Below are positions 1 to 7,989 of a stretch of 14,664 bases of DNA, one piece after another. The translations under genes and the position numbers were made by a program. Within the stretch, counting starts at the first letter, position 1; every line of letters starts with the position of its first letter. The notes beneath the pieces are model-generated. The model was not told the origin of the DNA. It searched no databases and saw nothing but the letters and a program-made list of their open reading frames with translations. This DNA comes from Bacteroidota bacterium (GTDB lineage: Bacteria; Bacteroidota; Bacteroidia; CAIKAF01). The stretch spans positions 1 to 14,664 of the forward strand of contig JAEZEQ010000067.1 in assembly GCA_023432985.1 (NCBI GenBank), in the 5' to 3' direction.

Positions 1-2
1 AA

Positions 3-164
3 AGATCACTTATCGATTATATATTCTTGCGCAATGTTTCTCCAACCGATTGGCAGGTAGAACGAGAAATCATGCGATATCAGGCCGAATGGCATAAAAA
101 ACGACGCGATTTATCCGACCATTTTGCCATAAAGGCACGTATACATTTTCCACCTAGGCCTTAG
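3..164 (+). CDS. 3' end of an unrecognised protein-coding gene (partial)
   Basis: This is an open frame from the left edge of the window to a TAG at 162-164, giving the last 53 residues of a protein whose start lies outside. The tail is charged and polar (it contains TDWQVEREIMRYQAEWHKK and ends HFPPRP) and reads like a genuine soluble C-terminus. The other two + frames are interrupted, one near base 60 and one near base 98. I do not recognise the family and assign no function. About 100 bases separate its stop from the phosphatase start, and I see no clear terminator hairpin between them. Confidence 0.55.
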   Translation, partial: RSLIDYIFLRNVSPTDWQVEREIMRYQAEWHKKRRDLSDHFAIKARIHFPPRP

Positions 165-253
165 TTTTTATTAAGGGGAATTAGATAAAAAAAATGGGAT
201 ATAATCGGGATATTATATTATTGTTAGTCGCCCTTTTTTCCCAAAAAGCTCCT

Positions 254-261
254 TACCTTTA
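254..261 (+). promoter_or_regulatory. possible -7 box in front of the phosphatase gene
   Basis: TACCTTTA differs from the Bacteroidetes -7 consensus TAnnTTTG only in the last base. It ends 4 nt before the ATG at 266, the same geometry as the better boxes at 11133, 3973 and 11039. There is no TTG at the usual 17-23 nt upstream (the nearest, at 221-223, is 30 nt away), so this is a weak call. Confidence 0.3.
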
Positions 262-265
262 GCCC

Positions 266-1891
266 ATGAAGAAGATTTTTTCCGTATTACTGGCATTATG
301 CAGTATGGCTTTATATGCACAAAAGAGTGCGGCACCCAAGCTGGTTGTAGGCATAGTAATAGACCAAATGCGCAGCGACTATCTCTATCGTTATGCCGAC
401 AGAATGGGTAAAGGCGGCTTTCATACACTGTTAAATCAGGGTTTTTATTTTAGTCACGCCCAATACAATTATGTGCCCACCTATACCGGTCCGGGGCATG
501 CTTCCATATTCACGGGGACCACACCTGCAGTTCACGGGATAATTGGGAACAACTGGTATATGAAGGAATCCGAATATACGGTATACTGCACGGAAGACAG
601 TTTGGTATTGCCCGTAGGCACGAATAAAAAAGCCGGAAAAATGTCGCCACGCTTAATGTTGAGCAGTACCATTGGGGACGAATTAAAGCTTCAATACAAA
701 GAGAGTAAAGTCATTGGTATAGCCTTAAAAGACCGTTCCTCCATATTACCGGCGGGTCATTCGGCAGATGCGGCCTATTGGTTCGAATTCAAAAGCGGCA
801 CTTTCATCAGCAGTTCGCATTATATGCAACAATTACCCGAATGGGTGCAGCGATTTAATGCCGATAATCTTTCGAAAAAATACCTGCAACAAGGCTGGCA
901 GACATTATATAGCATAGACAGTTATAATCAATCCACCCAAGACTCCAATCCATACGAATACATACCCAAGAGTTTTGGCAATAAGGTATTTCCCTATACA
1001 TTTCAAAGTTCATTAGAAAAAGAAGATTACGAAGTAATCAAATACACACCCTATGGCAATAGCATCACCAAAGACTTTGCCATAGAAGCCATAAAATCGG
1101 AGAAATTGGGACAAAGAGGAGTAAGCGATTTACTGACTATAAGCTTTAGCAGCACCGATTATGCGGGACATGCCTTTGGTCCGCGCAGCATAGAAATTGA
1201 AGATATGTATTTACGGTTAGACAAAGATATAGCGGAGATTATAGCAACTTTAGACAAAGAAGTAGGCAAAGACAATTATATTATATTTCTCACTGCCGAT
1301 CATGGGGCATGTGATGTACCGCATTTATTGGCAAACAATAAAATCCCTTCGGGATATGTGCACGAAGATCAGTTAGCCACCCACATCAAGCAATATTGCA
1401 AACAAGAATTCGGCGACAGTTTGCTCATTTCGTATATAAATCAGCAGATTTTTCTAAACGAAAAATATATAGAGCAACATAAATTAAACAAATCGGAAAT
1501 TGAAGCGAAGATAAGTCAGTATTTACTTGCGTATAATGGAATTTCGGAAGCCTATCCGTCTGCATATTTAAAATACCACAGTTATCATCCCGATTTTTTA
1601 AAATATAAAATACAAAAGGGCTATAATCACAAAAGGTCCGGGGATATTGCCATATCCTATTTACCGGGTTGGATGGAATATATGCCGGCGGGCACTACCC
1701 ATGGATCTTCCTACAATTACGACACACATGTGCCTTTAATTTTTTATGGCAAGAGCATAGCCAAGGGGCGAAGTGTTTCGCAGGTCAACATCACCGACAT
1801 AGCTCCAACCATAAGTACCTTGTTGGGCATCCCCTATCCCAATGGAAATACGGGGCACCCGATAAAAGAGTTATGGGAAAACAAGAAATAA
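266..1891 (+). CDS. pafA: secreted alkaline phosphatase, PafA type (alkaline phosphatase superfamily)
   Basis: The 541-residue product begins with a signal peptide (about residues 1-18, ending LYA), so it is exported to the periplasm or cell surface, where it should hydrolyse phosphate monoesters to supply phosphate. Catalytic residues line up with PafA at a near-constant offset: D33, nucleophile T74 in PTYTGPGH, N95 in GNNW, the K155/R157 pair in LKDRS, D298 and H302 in STDYAGH, D345-H346 in TADHG, and H479 in GTTHGSSYNYDTHVP. These correspond to PafA D38, T79, N100, K162/R164, D305, H309, D352-H353 and H486. Length matches the family (about 546). A Thr nucleophile together with the Lys/Arg pair points to a Zn2+-dependent monoesterase, not a nucleotide pyrophosphatase. 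It is a single-gene unit with its own terminator, convergent with menC. The call as a PafA-type enzyme is firm; substrate preference is inferred. Confidence 0.88.
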   Translation: MKKIFSVLLALCSMALYAQKSAAPKLVVGIVIDQMRSDYLYRYADRMGKGGFHTLLNQGFYFSHAQYNYVPTYTGPGHASIFTGTTPAVHGIIGNNWYMKESEYTVYCTEDSLVLPVGTNKKAGKMSPRLMLSSTIGDELKLQYKESKVIGIALKDRSSILPAGHSADAAYWFEFKSGTFISSSHYMQQLPEWVQRFNADNLSKKYLQQGWQTLYSIDSYNQSTQDSNPYEYIPKSFGNKVFPYTFQSSLEKEDYEVIKYTPYGNSITKDFAIEAIKSEKLGQRGVSDLLTISFSSTDYAGHAFGPRSIEIEDMYLRLDKDIAEIIATLDKEVGKDNYIIFLTADHGACDVPHLLANNKIPSGYVHEDQLATHIKQYCKQEFGDSLLISYINQQIFLNEKYIEQHKLNKSEIEAKISQYLLAYNGISEAYPSAYLKYHSYHPDFLKYKIQKGYNHKRSGDIAISYLPGWMEYMPAGTTHGSSYNYDTHVPLIFYGKSIAKGRSVSQVNITDIAPTISTLLGIPYPNGNTGHPIKELWENKK

Positions 1892-1902
1892 TTCCCATTT
1901 TT
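1873..1902 (+). terminator. Rho-independent terminator overlapping the phosphatase stop codon
   Basis: A perfect 7-bp inverted repeat (ATGGGAA at 1873-1879, TTCCCAT at 1892-1898) is followed by a short T run (1898-1902). The stop codon TAA (1889-1891) sits inside the 12-nt loop, so the hairpin starts within the last codons. It separates the phosphatase from the convergent menC, which ends at 1916. Confidence 0.55.
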
Positions 1903-1915
1903 CAATAGCTAATTT

Positions 1916-3061
1916 TTATTTCATCAGCCAATCGAGGCGTTGCTTGGGCAATGTTTTCAAGGCCTCCGGATTGATGCGTGTAAGGCCTTTTTGTAAAAAC
2001 AAAGGCGAGGGTGCATTTTCTGTATAAAGCGATCCCGTTCCCAGTCCGTGTGGCAACGGGTTTTTACGAATATAGGTCCACTGTGCAATCGCATTGAGGC
2101 CTATATTACTTTCCAGGGCTGATGTAGCCCACCAGCCTATACCTCTTTCTTCGGCGTGATTGGCCCAAGATTCGGCACCACTTAATCCGCCACATAAAGT
2201 AGGTTTCAGAATAATATAGCGTGGCATAATCAGATCCAGTAATTCTTGCATCTCATCATAATCATAAATGCCGATTAATTCTTCATCGAGGGCAATGGGG
2301 ATGGGACTTTCTCTGCAAATTTCTTCCATTTGTTCCCATAATCCCTTTCGAATAGGTTGTTCAATAGAATGTATATCGAACTCTGCCAATTGGTCTAACT
2401 TACGCAATGCTTCAGCGCTACTAAACGCGCCATTGGCATCCAGGCGCAATTCCACTTCATCCGGACCAAAGCGTTCGCGAATCAAAGAGAGCAGATGCAA
2501 TTCCTGTTCGAAAGGCAGGGCTCCGATTTTCATTTTCAAAACCTGAAATTCGGCTTCCAACAAAGCATTAATCTGGCTCACCATAAAATCGGGTTCCCCC
2601 GACCAAATCAGCCCATTTGTAGCAATCGCTTCCGTTCCTTCCACAAATTCAGATTCGAACAAAATACCTCTTCCGAATCGGTGCAGGTCTATCAATGCCG
2701 TTTCGAGTGCGAATAAAACAGCCGGATACGCATCCAAACCGCCATTCAGATACATATCATAATCCCTGATATTTCGGGCTACTTCCTGCAATTTATCGAG
2801 ACCATCTTTATTAAAATCCGGACTCAATCCTTTCAGGGGCGAGAATTCGCCTATGCCTATCACCTGTTCGCTACCCTCTTCCCAAAGCAATAAAAACCAA
2901 CTTTTCTTATCCTCGAGCATACCGCGAGATGTATATGCGGCCTGTTTAAAAACGAACTCTTTTCGGATAATTTTTGCTTTCAATTGTCCGAAGCTGAGAT
3001 TACGCAACAAATCGAACACATCGGGTTGATCTTTGCCCGAACCGTCGTAAAAAATTTCCAT
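1916..3061 (-). CDS. menC: o-succinylbenzoate synthase (MenC), enolase superfamily
   Basis: The 381-residue cytoplasmic enzyme dehydrates SHCHC to o-succinylbenzoate in menaquinone (vitamin K2) synthesis. The C-terminal barrel shows the enolase-superfamily residues: the K176-M-K178 pair, metal ligands D208 (RLDANG), E234 (SIEQP) and D259 (ALDEE), and K286 (ILKP). The N-terminal capping domain includes the YTSRGML segment (43-49). The ATG lies 2 nt after the menA stop, so the two genes form a tightly coupled unit. The first 26 or so residues precede the point where I would expect the family to begin (around LKAKIIRKEF). A TTG at codon 27 is an alternative start, but the ATG right behind menA is favoured. 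Other enolase-superfamily activities, such as dipeptide epimerase, are less likely beside menA. Confidence 0.88.
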   Translation of the reverse strand: MEIFYDGSGKDQPDVFDLLRNLSFGQLKAKIIRKEFVFKQAAYTSRGMLEDKKSWFLLLWEEGSEQVIGIGEFSPLKGLSPDFNKDGLDKLQEVARNIRDYDMYLNGGLDAYPAVLFALETALIDLHRFGRGILFESEFVEGTEAIATNGLIWSGEPDFMVSQINALLEAEFQVLKMKIGALPFEQELHLLSLIRERFGPDEVELRLDANGAFSSAEALRKLDQLAEFDIHSIEQPIRKGLWEQMEEICRESPIPIALDEELIGIYDYDEMQELLDLIMPRYIILKPTLCGGLSGAESWANHAEERGIGWWATSALESNIGLNAIAQWTYIRKNPLPHGLGTGSLYTENAPSPLFLQKGLTRINPEALKTLPKQRLDWLMK

Positions 3062-3063
3062 GA

Positions 3064-3969
3064 TTATTGATTAAATGCGATAAAACAAAAGACCAATCCA
3101 TATATAAGCGTGCCCAATACCGTAAGTTTAAGCACCATATCATACCCTTTTGGTTCTTTCACAGCATACATTTTACGTATACTAATAAAAAACACGGGTA
3201 AAACTAAGAAGTAAGTCCAGTTATAGGGCGAAGAAATGCCGAATTCCAGATAGACCCAGGAGCTGAAGATGCCGAGGGTTATGGCGGTCATTTGATAAAA
3301 GAGTGCGATTTTGCGTCCGAAGCGCACGGGAATCGTATTCTTTTGCATAGCTTTATCATTTTCCAGATCACGTGTATTATTCATATTCAACACAGCTGCA
3401 GAAAAGAGTCCCACCGATACAGAAGGCAACAAAACGGCAAAATCGATCATACGTGTTTGCAAGTAATAGGCACCCAATACAGAGACCAAGCCAAAAAACA
3501 AGAAAACCATAGCATCGCCCCAACCGGCGTAACCATAGGCTTTTTTCCCAATCGTATACGTAATTGCGGCAAAGACAGACAGGAGTCCGAGTCCGAGAAA
3601 TACAATAAAATCATAAGTCGAAAAAGCAGCCAGGGCAAGAAAGATAAGCCAAATACCGCTAATCAGGGTCAGAATCACAAAGAGAATTAAAGCAAACTGC
3701 ATTTCCGATTTCGAAATGGCTCCGGATTGGAGGGCTCGTTGGGGTCCAACCCGATTATCGTTATCCGTACCTTTGACAAAGTCGCCGTAATCATTGGCAA
3801 AATTCGACAAGATTTGCAGCAAAAGGGCGGTACTCAGTGTGAGCAAAGCGATTCGAAGATCGAAGATTCCGGCTATATAAGCGCATGCGTTTCCGACAAA
3901 AATGCCTACAATAGCCAAAGGCAGGGTACGCAGTCTGGCGGCTTTAATAAATGCTTTCCATTTTAGCAT
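3064..3969 (-). CDS. menA: 1,4-dihydroxy-2-naphthoate polyprenyltransferase (MenA), UbiA family
   Basis: This membrane prenyltransferase attaches the polyprenyl chain to 1,4-dihydroxy-2-naphthoate, giving demethylmenaquinone. It has about 301 residues and many hydrophobic helices. It shows the two Asp-rich UbiA motifs: an early NDYGDFVKGTDNDNRVGPQR and a later NNTRDLENDKAMQKNTIPVR. The frame stays open upstream to 4161, but the added 64 residues look nothing like MenA and would overlap both the neighbouring gene's terminator and its coding region. The start MLKWKAFIKAARLRTLPL (ATG at 3969-3967) fits the family and sits just behind a TATCTTTG promoter box. menC follows after 2 nt. The remaining men genes are not in this window. 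Confidence 0.92.
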   Translation of the reverse strand: MLKWKAFIKAARLRTLPLAIVGIFVGNACAYIAGIFDLRIALLTLSTALLLQILSNFANDYGDFVKGTDNDNRVGPQRALQSGAISKSEMQFALILFVILTLISGIWLIFLALAAFSTYDFIVFLGLGLLSVFAAITYTIGKKAYGYAGWGDAMVFLFFGLVSVLGAYYLQTRMIDFAVLLPSVSVGLFSAAVLNMNNTRDLENDKAMQKNTIPVRFGRKIALFYQMTAITLGIFSSWVYLEFGISSPYNWTYFLVLPVFFISIRKMYAVKEPKGYDMVLKLTVLGTLIYGLVFCFIAFNQ

Positions 3970-3972
3970 AGA

Positions 3973-3980
3973 CAAAGATA
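3973..3980 (-). promoter_or_regulatory. -7 promoter box for menA-menC
   Basis: On the - strand TATCTTTG matches the Bacteroidetes -7 consensus TAnnTTTG exactly and ends only 3 nt before the menA ATG. No good TTG -33 element is visible at the usual distance. The position implies a leaderless or nearly leaderless transcript and supports the short menA start. Confidence 0.5.
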
Positions 3981-3999
3981 AGGAAAGTTCGGAATGAAA

Positions 4000-4059
4000 T
4001 AAAAAGGAAAAAACCTCCGGAAAAGCTTTTACATAAGTAAAAACAGATTCCGAAGGTTT
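4000..4059 (-). terminator. Rho-independent terminator after the VWA lipoprotein gene
   Basis: Twelve-base arms (4011-4022 and 4048-4059) pair with one G-T wobble and enclose a further 6-bp TTTTAC/GTAAAA stem. On the - strand the hairpin is followed by a T-rich tract (TTTTTTCCTTTTT). It lies between the VWA gene stop (4082) and the menA promoter, so it separates the two transcription units. Confidence 0.7.
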
Positions 4060-4081
4060 AAAGCAAAGGGAGATTATGCGT

Positions 4082-5224
4082 CTATTTATATCCCTTTTTT
4101 TGGGCCAAAGCGCGTATAGATGTAGCAATGGCCGCACCCAAATCATCCGAGTCTCCGGCATTCGCCATTTCCTTTTCCAAATAGGCCTGACGTTTTTTGC
4201 CCAATTCGTTCAATTGCTTTTGCAAGGCTGCTCTTTCACTTGCCTTCTGATCTATATACGTTTTTCTTTCTTCGATCGACTTCCCTTGCAATTCAACCGG
4301 CAAATCTTCTTCCTGTATCTGTTCCATATCAATCTCCCCTTCATTTGCAGCATCCACCAAATCCCAATCGGCATTTTTATATGCTGAAGAAGACTTAGTC
4401 ATAGCCCTTTCGGCCATATTCGCTCCACTGAGTTCTTCGGCATTCTTATCTTGCATAACCTGATTCGATTTTTTGGCCGCACCGGTCGGACCATATCCAA
4501 TATAGGTGTCATTCAAGCGTATATTAATGATATTAATTTCGGCATCATAGGGCGTTTCTATATAGCGAATTCGCTTATTGGCATCAATATTAAAATACTT
4601 GCCTTCGCCTCTTTCGGCGGCGTCCTTCCACCATTCGCGCACACCTTGATCATAGGTTCCGCAGTAAATAGTGTTTACGAAAACCTGTTCTTTAAGTGCC
4701 CGGGGAAGCACTTCTTTATAAGGCACAGCACCCTGATTAAAAGGTTCATTTCCGGCAATATATATCAATTTCATATCGGCATCATGTGCAGACCATTCCA
4801 ATTGATCCAAAGCTTTTTCGATTACCGTTCCACAATATTCAAGTCCTCCATTGGTGCGTAAGGAAAACAACTTTTCCGAAATCAAATCCAAATCACGGGT
4901 AAGTGGGGTTACCTGTCTGATATAATCGCTTTCCTTTCCTAATCCGTCGTTTCCGTATTCATACAAAGCAATCTCAATATCGGGAGCCTTGCCTTCATAT
5001 TTAAGAGTGGTCATGGTATTAACAATATTCCACAATCGCGATTTTGCCTGTTCTATCAAACCGTCCATACTATTAGACGTATCGAGCAATAAAGCCACTT
5101 GAATTTTCCGATTTTCGGCGGGGGGATTTTGCTCTCTCGGGGGACGAGGATCGCGGGTTTGAGCGTGTGTACACGAACTGCTTAGCGTCGAAGCCAGTGC
5201 CAATAAAATGAATATATTTTTCAT
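4082..5224 (-). CDS. von Willebrand factor A domain lipoprotein
   Basis: The 380-residue protein begins with a lipoprotein signal peptide ending LSSSC (C18 as lipidated cysteine), then a short Pro/Arg-rich linker, then a VWA domain from about residue 40. The MIDAS metal-site motif DTSNS is at 48-52, with the second-loop Thr at T124 (LRTNGG). Where many VWA domains carry an Asp (TDG-like), this one reads YIAGNEPF. A charged, coiled-coil-like C-terminal region (about 300-365, rich in E, K, Q) follows. It is likely anchored to a membrane on the periplasmic or surface side and may bind a protein partner through a divalent metal; the partner is unknown. It is divergent from ndh and ends at its own terminator. 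Confidence 0.8.
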   Translation of the reverse strand: MKNIFILLALASTLSSSCTHAQTRDPRPPREQNPPAENRKIQVALLLDTSNSMDGLIEQAKSRLWNIVNTMTTLKYEGKAPDIEIALYEYGNDGLGKESDYIRQVTPLTRDLDLISEKLFSLRTNGGLEYCGTVIEKALDQLEWSAHDADMKLIYIAGNEPFNQGAVPYKEVLPRALKEQVFVNTIYCGTYDQGVREWWKDAAERGEGKYFNIDANKRIRYIETPYDAEINIINIRLNDTYIGYGPTGAAKKSNQVMQDKNAEELSGANMAERAMTKSSSAYKNADWDLVDAANEGEIDMEQIQEEDLPVELQGKSIEERKTYIDQKASERAALQKQLNELGKKRQAYLEKEMANAGDSDDLGAAIATSIRALAQKKGYK

Positions 5225-5322
5225 AACTTTGAATTTTATAAAACTAACTACACATCACTTCATAAAAAGTTCACTCCACGCTCCGAGAATCAAAAAATAA
5301 TTCGCTTAAAAAAAGAAAAAAT

Positions 5323-6591
5323 ATGCCACAGATAATACCCGAAAAAGGATTAAGGCGAATAGTAATAATTGGAGGTGGATTTGGGGGCATAAATCTGGTT
5401 CGTCTACTGGCCATGGAAGGCATACAAATAGTTTTAATCGACAAAAACAATTACCATACCTTTCAGCCTTTATTATATCAGGTAGCTTCGGCCGGACTAG
5501 AAGCAGACAGCATTTCATATCCCTTAAGGGGCATATTTAATACGCCTAATTTTGTATTCAGAGTAGCTGAGGTCACAGAAATATTTCCTTCCGAAAAAAA
5601 GATAGGAACCAATATAGGCACACTTACATACGACGAATTGATCATTGCTACGGGGAGTAAGACCAATTATTTCGGAAATGAAGCATTAGAAAAATATACA
5701 TGGCCTATGAAGTCGGTGCCGGAAGCATTGAATTTAAGAAGCCTGCTTTTACAAAATTTCGAAGAAGCTCTGATTACAGAAAATGCGGATAAAAGAAAAG
5801 CCCTTATGCATTATGTGATAGTGGGTGGCGGACCAACCGGAGTGGAATTGGCGGGTGCATTGGCCGAACTGAAAAAGAATGCATTCAAAAACGATTATCC
5901 CGAATTGGAAATGGAAGAAATGGAAATTTGGCTGGCCGAAGCAGGTCCGCGCATTCTTGGTTCTATGTCGGAAATTGCCGGAAAAAAAGCTAGCGATTAT
6001 TTGAAAGGAATGGGCGTGAAAGTTATGCCCCATACGCTGATAAAAGATTATGACGGACAAACACTGATTTATAACGACAATCAAAAAATAAAAGCGTCGA
6101 CCGTTGTTTGGGCTGCCGGAGTTTCGGGCAATTATATAAAAGGATTAGATCAAAACTGCATTCATAAAAGCGGAAGAATACGTGTAAATGCATATAACGA
6201 AGTAATCGGTCATACCCATATATATGCCATTGGAGATGTATCAATTATGCAGAGTGAGAGCAATCCGAACGGCCATCCCATGCTGGCACAGGTGGCTATA
6301 CAACAAGGAAAAAATTTGGCATTAAATTTAAAAAGAAAAGAAAAAAAACCTTTCCATTATAAAGATTTGGGAGCCATGGCTACCATAGGAAAAAACAAAG
6401 CCGTTGTAGATTTACCCAAATGGAAATTTCAGGGCATATTTGCCTGGTTCGTCTGGATGTTTGTACACCTTCTCTCCTTAGTCGGTTTCAGAAACCGATT
6501 TATCACCTTTGTGAATTGGTTCTATTCCTATTTTAAATTCGACAAAGGAATACGACTCATAATAAGACCTGTGCAACGAAAAATAAAATAG
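5323..6591 (+). CDS. ndh: type II NADH dehydrogenase (NDH-2), NADH:menaquinone oxidoreductase
   Basis: The 422-residue flavoprotein oxidises NADH and reduces membrane quinone without pumping protons. It shows two dinucleotide-binding folds: FAD-binding GGGFGG at 17-22 and NADH-binding GGGPTG at 168-173. It also has an AATG-like turn (IIATGSKT, 107-114), the second FAD contact IYAIGDVS (300-307), and the quinone-side AIQQG (325-329). The C-terminal segment from about 371 is aromatic and hydrophobic, followed by basic residues, the usual NDH-2 membrane anchor. The start follows an A-rich stretch, and the flavin fold begins right after it. It lies divergent from the VWA gene. Menaquinone made by the nearby MenA/MenC would be its likely acceptor, which is an inference from location and lineage. 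Confidence 0.9.
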   Translation: MPQIIPEKGLRRIVIIGGGFGGINLVRLLAMEGIQIVLIDKNNYHTFQPLLYQVASAGLEADSISYPLRGIFNTPNFVFRVAEVTEIFPSEKKIGTNIGTLTYDELIIATGSKTNYFGNEALEKYTWPMKSVPEALNLRSLLLQNFEEALITENADKRKALMHYVIVGGGPTGVELAGALAELKKNAFKNDYPELEMEEMEIWLAEAGPRILGSMSEIAGKKASDYLKGMGVKVMPHTLIKDYDGQTLIYNDNQKIKASTVVWAAGVSGNYIKGLDQNCIHKSGRIRVNAYNEVIGHTHIYAIGDVSIMQSESNPNGHPMLAQVAIQQGKNLALNLKRKEKKPFHYKDLGAMATIGKNKAVVDLPKWKFQGIFAWFVWMFVHLLSLVGFRNRFITFVNWFYSYFKFDKGIRLIIRPVQRKIK

Positions 6592-6640
6592 TATATTCAT
6601 CAAATAAAAAAGAAATACACACATTATTTGACGAATATAC
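6591..6640 (-). terminator. 17-bp hairpin between convergent ndh and ric genes
   Basis: Arms at 6591-6607 and 6624-6640 pair over 17 bp with a single A-C mismatch around a 16-nt loop, starting at the last base of the ndh stop codon. On the - strand the stem is followed by a T-rich tract (TATTTTATTTTT), so it best serves as terminator for ric. On the + strand the downstream bases are A-rich, so for ndh it would act only as a structure that blocks or protects the 3' end. Confidence 0.5.
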
Positions 6641-6657
6641 TAATTAGAAAAAACCGC

Positions 6658-7401
6658 CTATGAAATGGCTGAGTCAGCACTTGAAAAGTCTTTTTCCATG
6701 CGAATGGCTCTTGGAAAAAGAATATTATTTTCTAAGTGAATATGTAAGTGAAGATCTTCTTCAAATTCCTGAATCATAGCAAAAGTAACCCTATAGGTAT
6801 TGCATGCATCGGCAGGTGGGTTATAATTATTGGTCAGCTCGCTTATCTTGCGGAAACGTTCGCCCTCAATCAAATGCTCATGTTCCATCATATCGATGGG
6901 GTTTTCGACCGTTCCGAAGGTTGGCATATCCATTCCTTCGCCCTTACTTTTAGCCAAAATCATTTTACGAATAAAAGGGAAAAGAATCAATTCTTCTTTC
7001 TTCATATGCTTAGCCAATTCGGAAACCGATTCTTTAAATTCCTTTTCAATTTCGTACAATTCGGGATGGCGTTGCCCGTGTACTTTTACAATTTTCTCTA
7101 AAAAGGGAATAATTTCGCGCGATTTTTCTTCCACATAACGATGATGTTTTTTCTCAATCACGTCGATCAATAAATCCGCCGGCCAGCTTTTATAATCGGT
7201 CGAATCGCCGCTAGACTTCTCCCCTTGCGCATTCAATTCTTCCAATAGCTTTTCCGGAGCCAAGCCCTTCTTTTCGCATGCATCAGAAATTGTTCTATTA
7301 CCCTGACAGCAAAAGTCGATGCCATACTTTTTAAAAACACTGGCGCTGCGGTAATCCTTCGCTACAATTTCGCCTATTACACTGTTTTCCTGAATATTCA
7401 T
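6658..7401 (-). CDS. ric: iron-sulfur cluster repair di-iron protein (Ric/YtfE/ScdA family)
   Basis: The 247-residue cytoplasmic protein has the two-domain layout of Ric proteins. An N-terminal DUF542/ScdA_N domain (about 1-60) contains FCCQGNRTISDAC with the C31-C32 pair. A hemerythrin-like four-helix domain (about 80-235) follows. Probable di-iron ligands match YtfE spacing: H87 and H108 (21 apart), H132/E136 (4 apart), H174 or H176, and H220/E224 (4 apart). The family restores Fe-S clusters damaged by nitric oxide or oxidative stress. It lies downstream of an Rrf2 regulator and carries the same 14-bp site in its own upstream region, so induction through that regulator is likely. Confidence in the family is high; the inducing signal is inferred. 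Confidence 0.9.
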   Translation of the reverse strand: MNIQENSVIGEIVAKDYRSASVFKKYGIDFCCQGNRTISDACEKKGLAPEKLLEELNAQGEKSSGDSTDYKSWPADLLIDVIEKKHHRYVEEKSREIIPFLEKIVKVHGQRHPELYEIEKEFKESVSELAKHMKKEELILFPFIRKMILAKSKGEGMDMPTFGTVENPIDMMEHEHLIEGERFRKISELTNNYNPPADACNTYRVTFAMIQEFEEDLHLHIHLENNILFPRAIRMEKDFSSADSAIS

Positions 7402-7469
7402 ATTGCTTTATTTTTTATTATTTATTCTTATTTTTCTACCTCAACTTCGAATCTATTCTTATTTAAATC

Positions 7470-7483
7470 GGACAAGTTTATCC
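7470..7483 (-). promoter_or_regulatory. candidate Rrf2 operator in front of ric
   Basis: GGACAAGTTTATCC (read on the + strand) is an imperfect dyad of the form GGAYA-N4-TATCC. It matches the site in front of the Rrf2 gene at 12 of 14 bases. On the - strand it contains TAAACTTG, a one-mismatch -7 box, so a bound regulator would cover the promoter. A TTG lies 13 nt upstream, shorter than usual. The site is 69 nt before the ric ATG. Confidence 0.5.
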
Positions 7484-7502
7484 ACATTAAATGCAAAAAA
7501 AA

Positions 7503-7940
7503 TCAGCGTTTCAAAAAGGTCATTCCGTCCATCATTTCTTGCGACAAACTCTCTATACGCGTTTGCTCCAACATCATTCTCAACTGCTCTCTCACTGCAC
7601 TAAACTGAGCATGAAGCGGACAAGGTTTTTTGGCATTACAACTCTTCAAGCCCAACCCACATCCCATATATACAGCATCTCCGTCTATAGCTTCAACGAT
7701 ATGACTCAAACGCACCCGCTCCAATTCTCCCGAACGCAATACATAGCCTCCCGTGGGGCCTTTCTCGGAATGAATAATCCTATGATGAGTCAACTTTTGC
7801 AAAATCTTAGAAGTATAGGCCTCCGGTGAATCTATGCGCGATGCCACTTCCTTCAAACTCGTATTGCGACCCAACATAGACTGCTCAGCAATAACAATCA
7901 CCGCCTTAATCCCATATTCACAAGCCCTCGAAAACATCAT
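7503..7940 (-). CDS. Rrf2-family transcriptional regulator, probably Fe-S (NsrR/IscR-like)
   Basis: The 145-residue protein has the Rrf2 winged helix-turn-helix from its N-terminus (MFSRACEYGIKAVIVIAEQ, LKEVASRIDSPEAYTSKILQKL, wing EKGPTGGYVL at 60-68). Three cysteines, C94, C101 and C107, have a C-X6-C-X5-C pattern close to the Fe-S-binding loops of NsrR and IscR. Next to an Fe-S repair gene, the simplest reading is a cluster-bearing sensor of nitric oxide, oxygen or Fe-S status that represses ric and itself. ATG codons at 7940 and 7937 are both possible starts (MMF). The ligand is not decided by sequence. Confidence 0.87.
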   Translation of the reverse strand: MMFSRACEYGIKAVIVIAEQSMLGRNTSLKEVASRIDSPEAYTSKILQKLTHHRIIHSEKGPTGGYVLRSGELERVRLSHIVEAIDGDAVYMGCGLGLKSCNAKKPCPLHAQFSAVREQLRMMLEQTRIESLSQEMMDGMTFLKR

Positions 7941-7975
7941 GCGCCTCTTTAAAACTCTTTTTCTTTATTAATAGT

Positions 7976-7989
7976 GGACAAATATATCC
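7976..7989 (-). promoter_or_regulatory. candidate Rrf2 operator over the rrf2 promoter
   Basis: GGACAAATATATCC (+ strand reading) is the second copy of the 14-bp dyad also found at 7470-7483. On the - strand it encloses TATATTTG (7979-7986), an exact TAnnTTTG -7 box, flanked symmetrically by GGA and TCC. Binding here would block transcription initiation, consistent with autoregulation. Confidence 0.55.

Noticed and set aside
3970..4161. Upstream extension of the menA frame to an ATG at 4161
   Set aside because: The added 64 residues do not resemble UbiA-family proteins, overlap the end of the VWA gene and its terminator, and lie before the menA promoter box.
5224..5231. TAACTTTG as a -7 box for ndh
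   Set aside because: It matches TAnnTTTG, but has no TTG at -33, lies over the VWA start codon and would give a leader of about 90 nt. A chance match is likely.
6591..6640. The 17-bp inverted repeat as a regulator binding site
   Set aside because: It sits between two converging gene ends with no promoter nearby, so a role at transcript ends is simpler.
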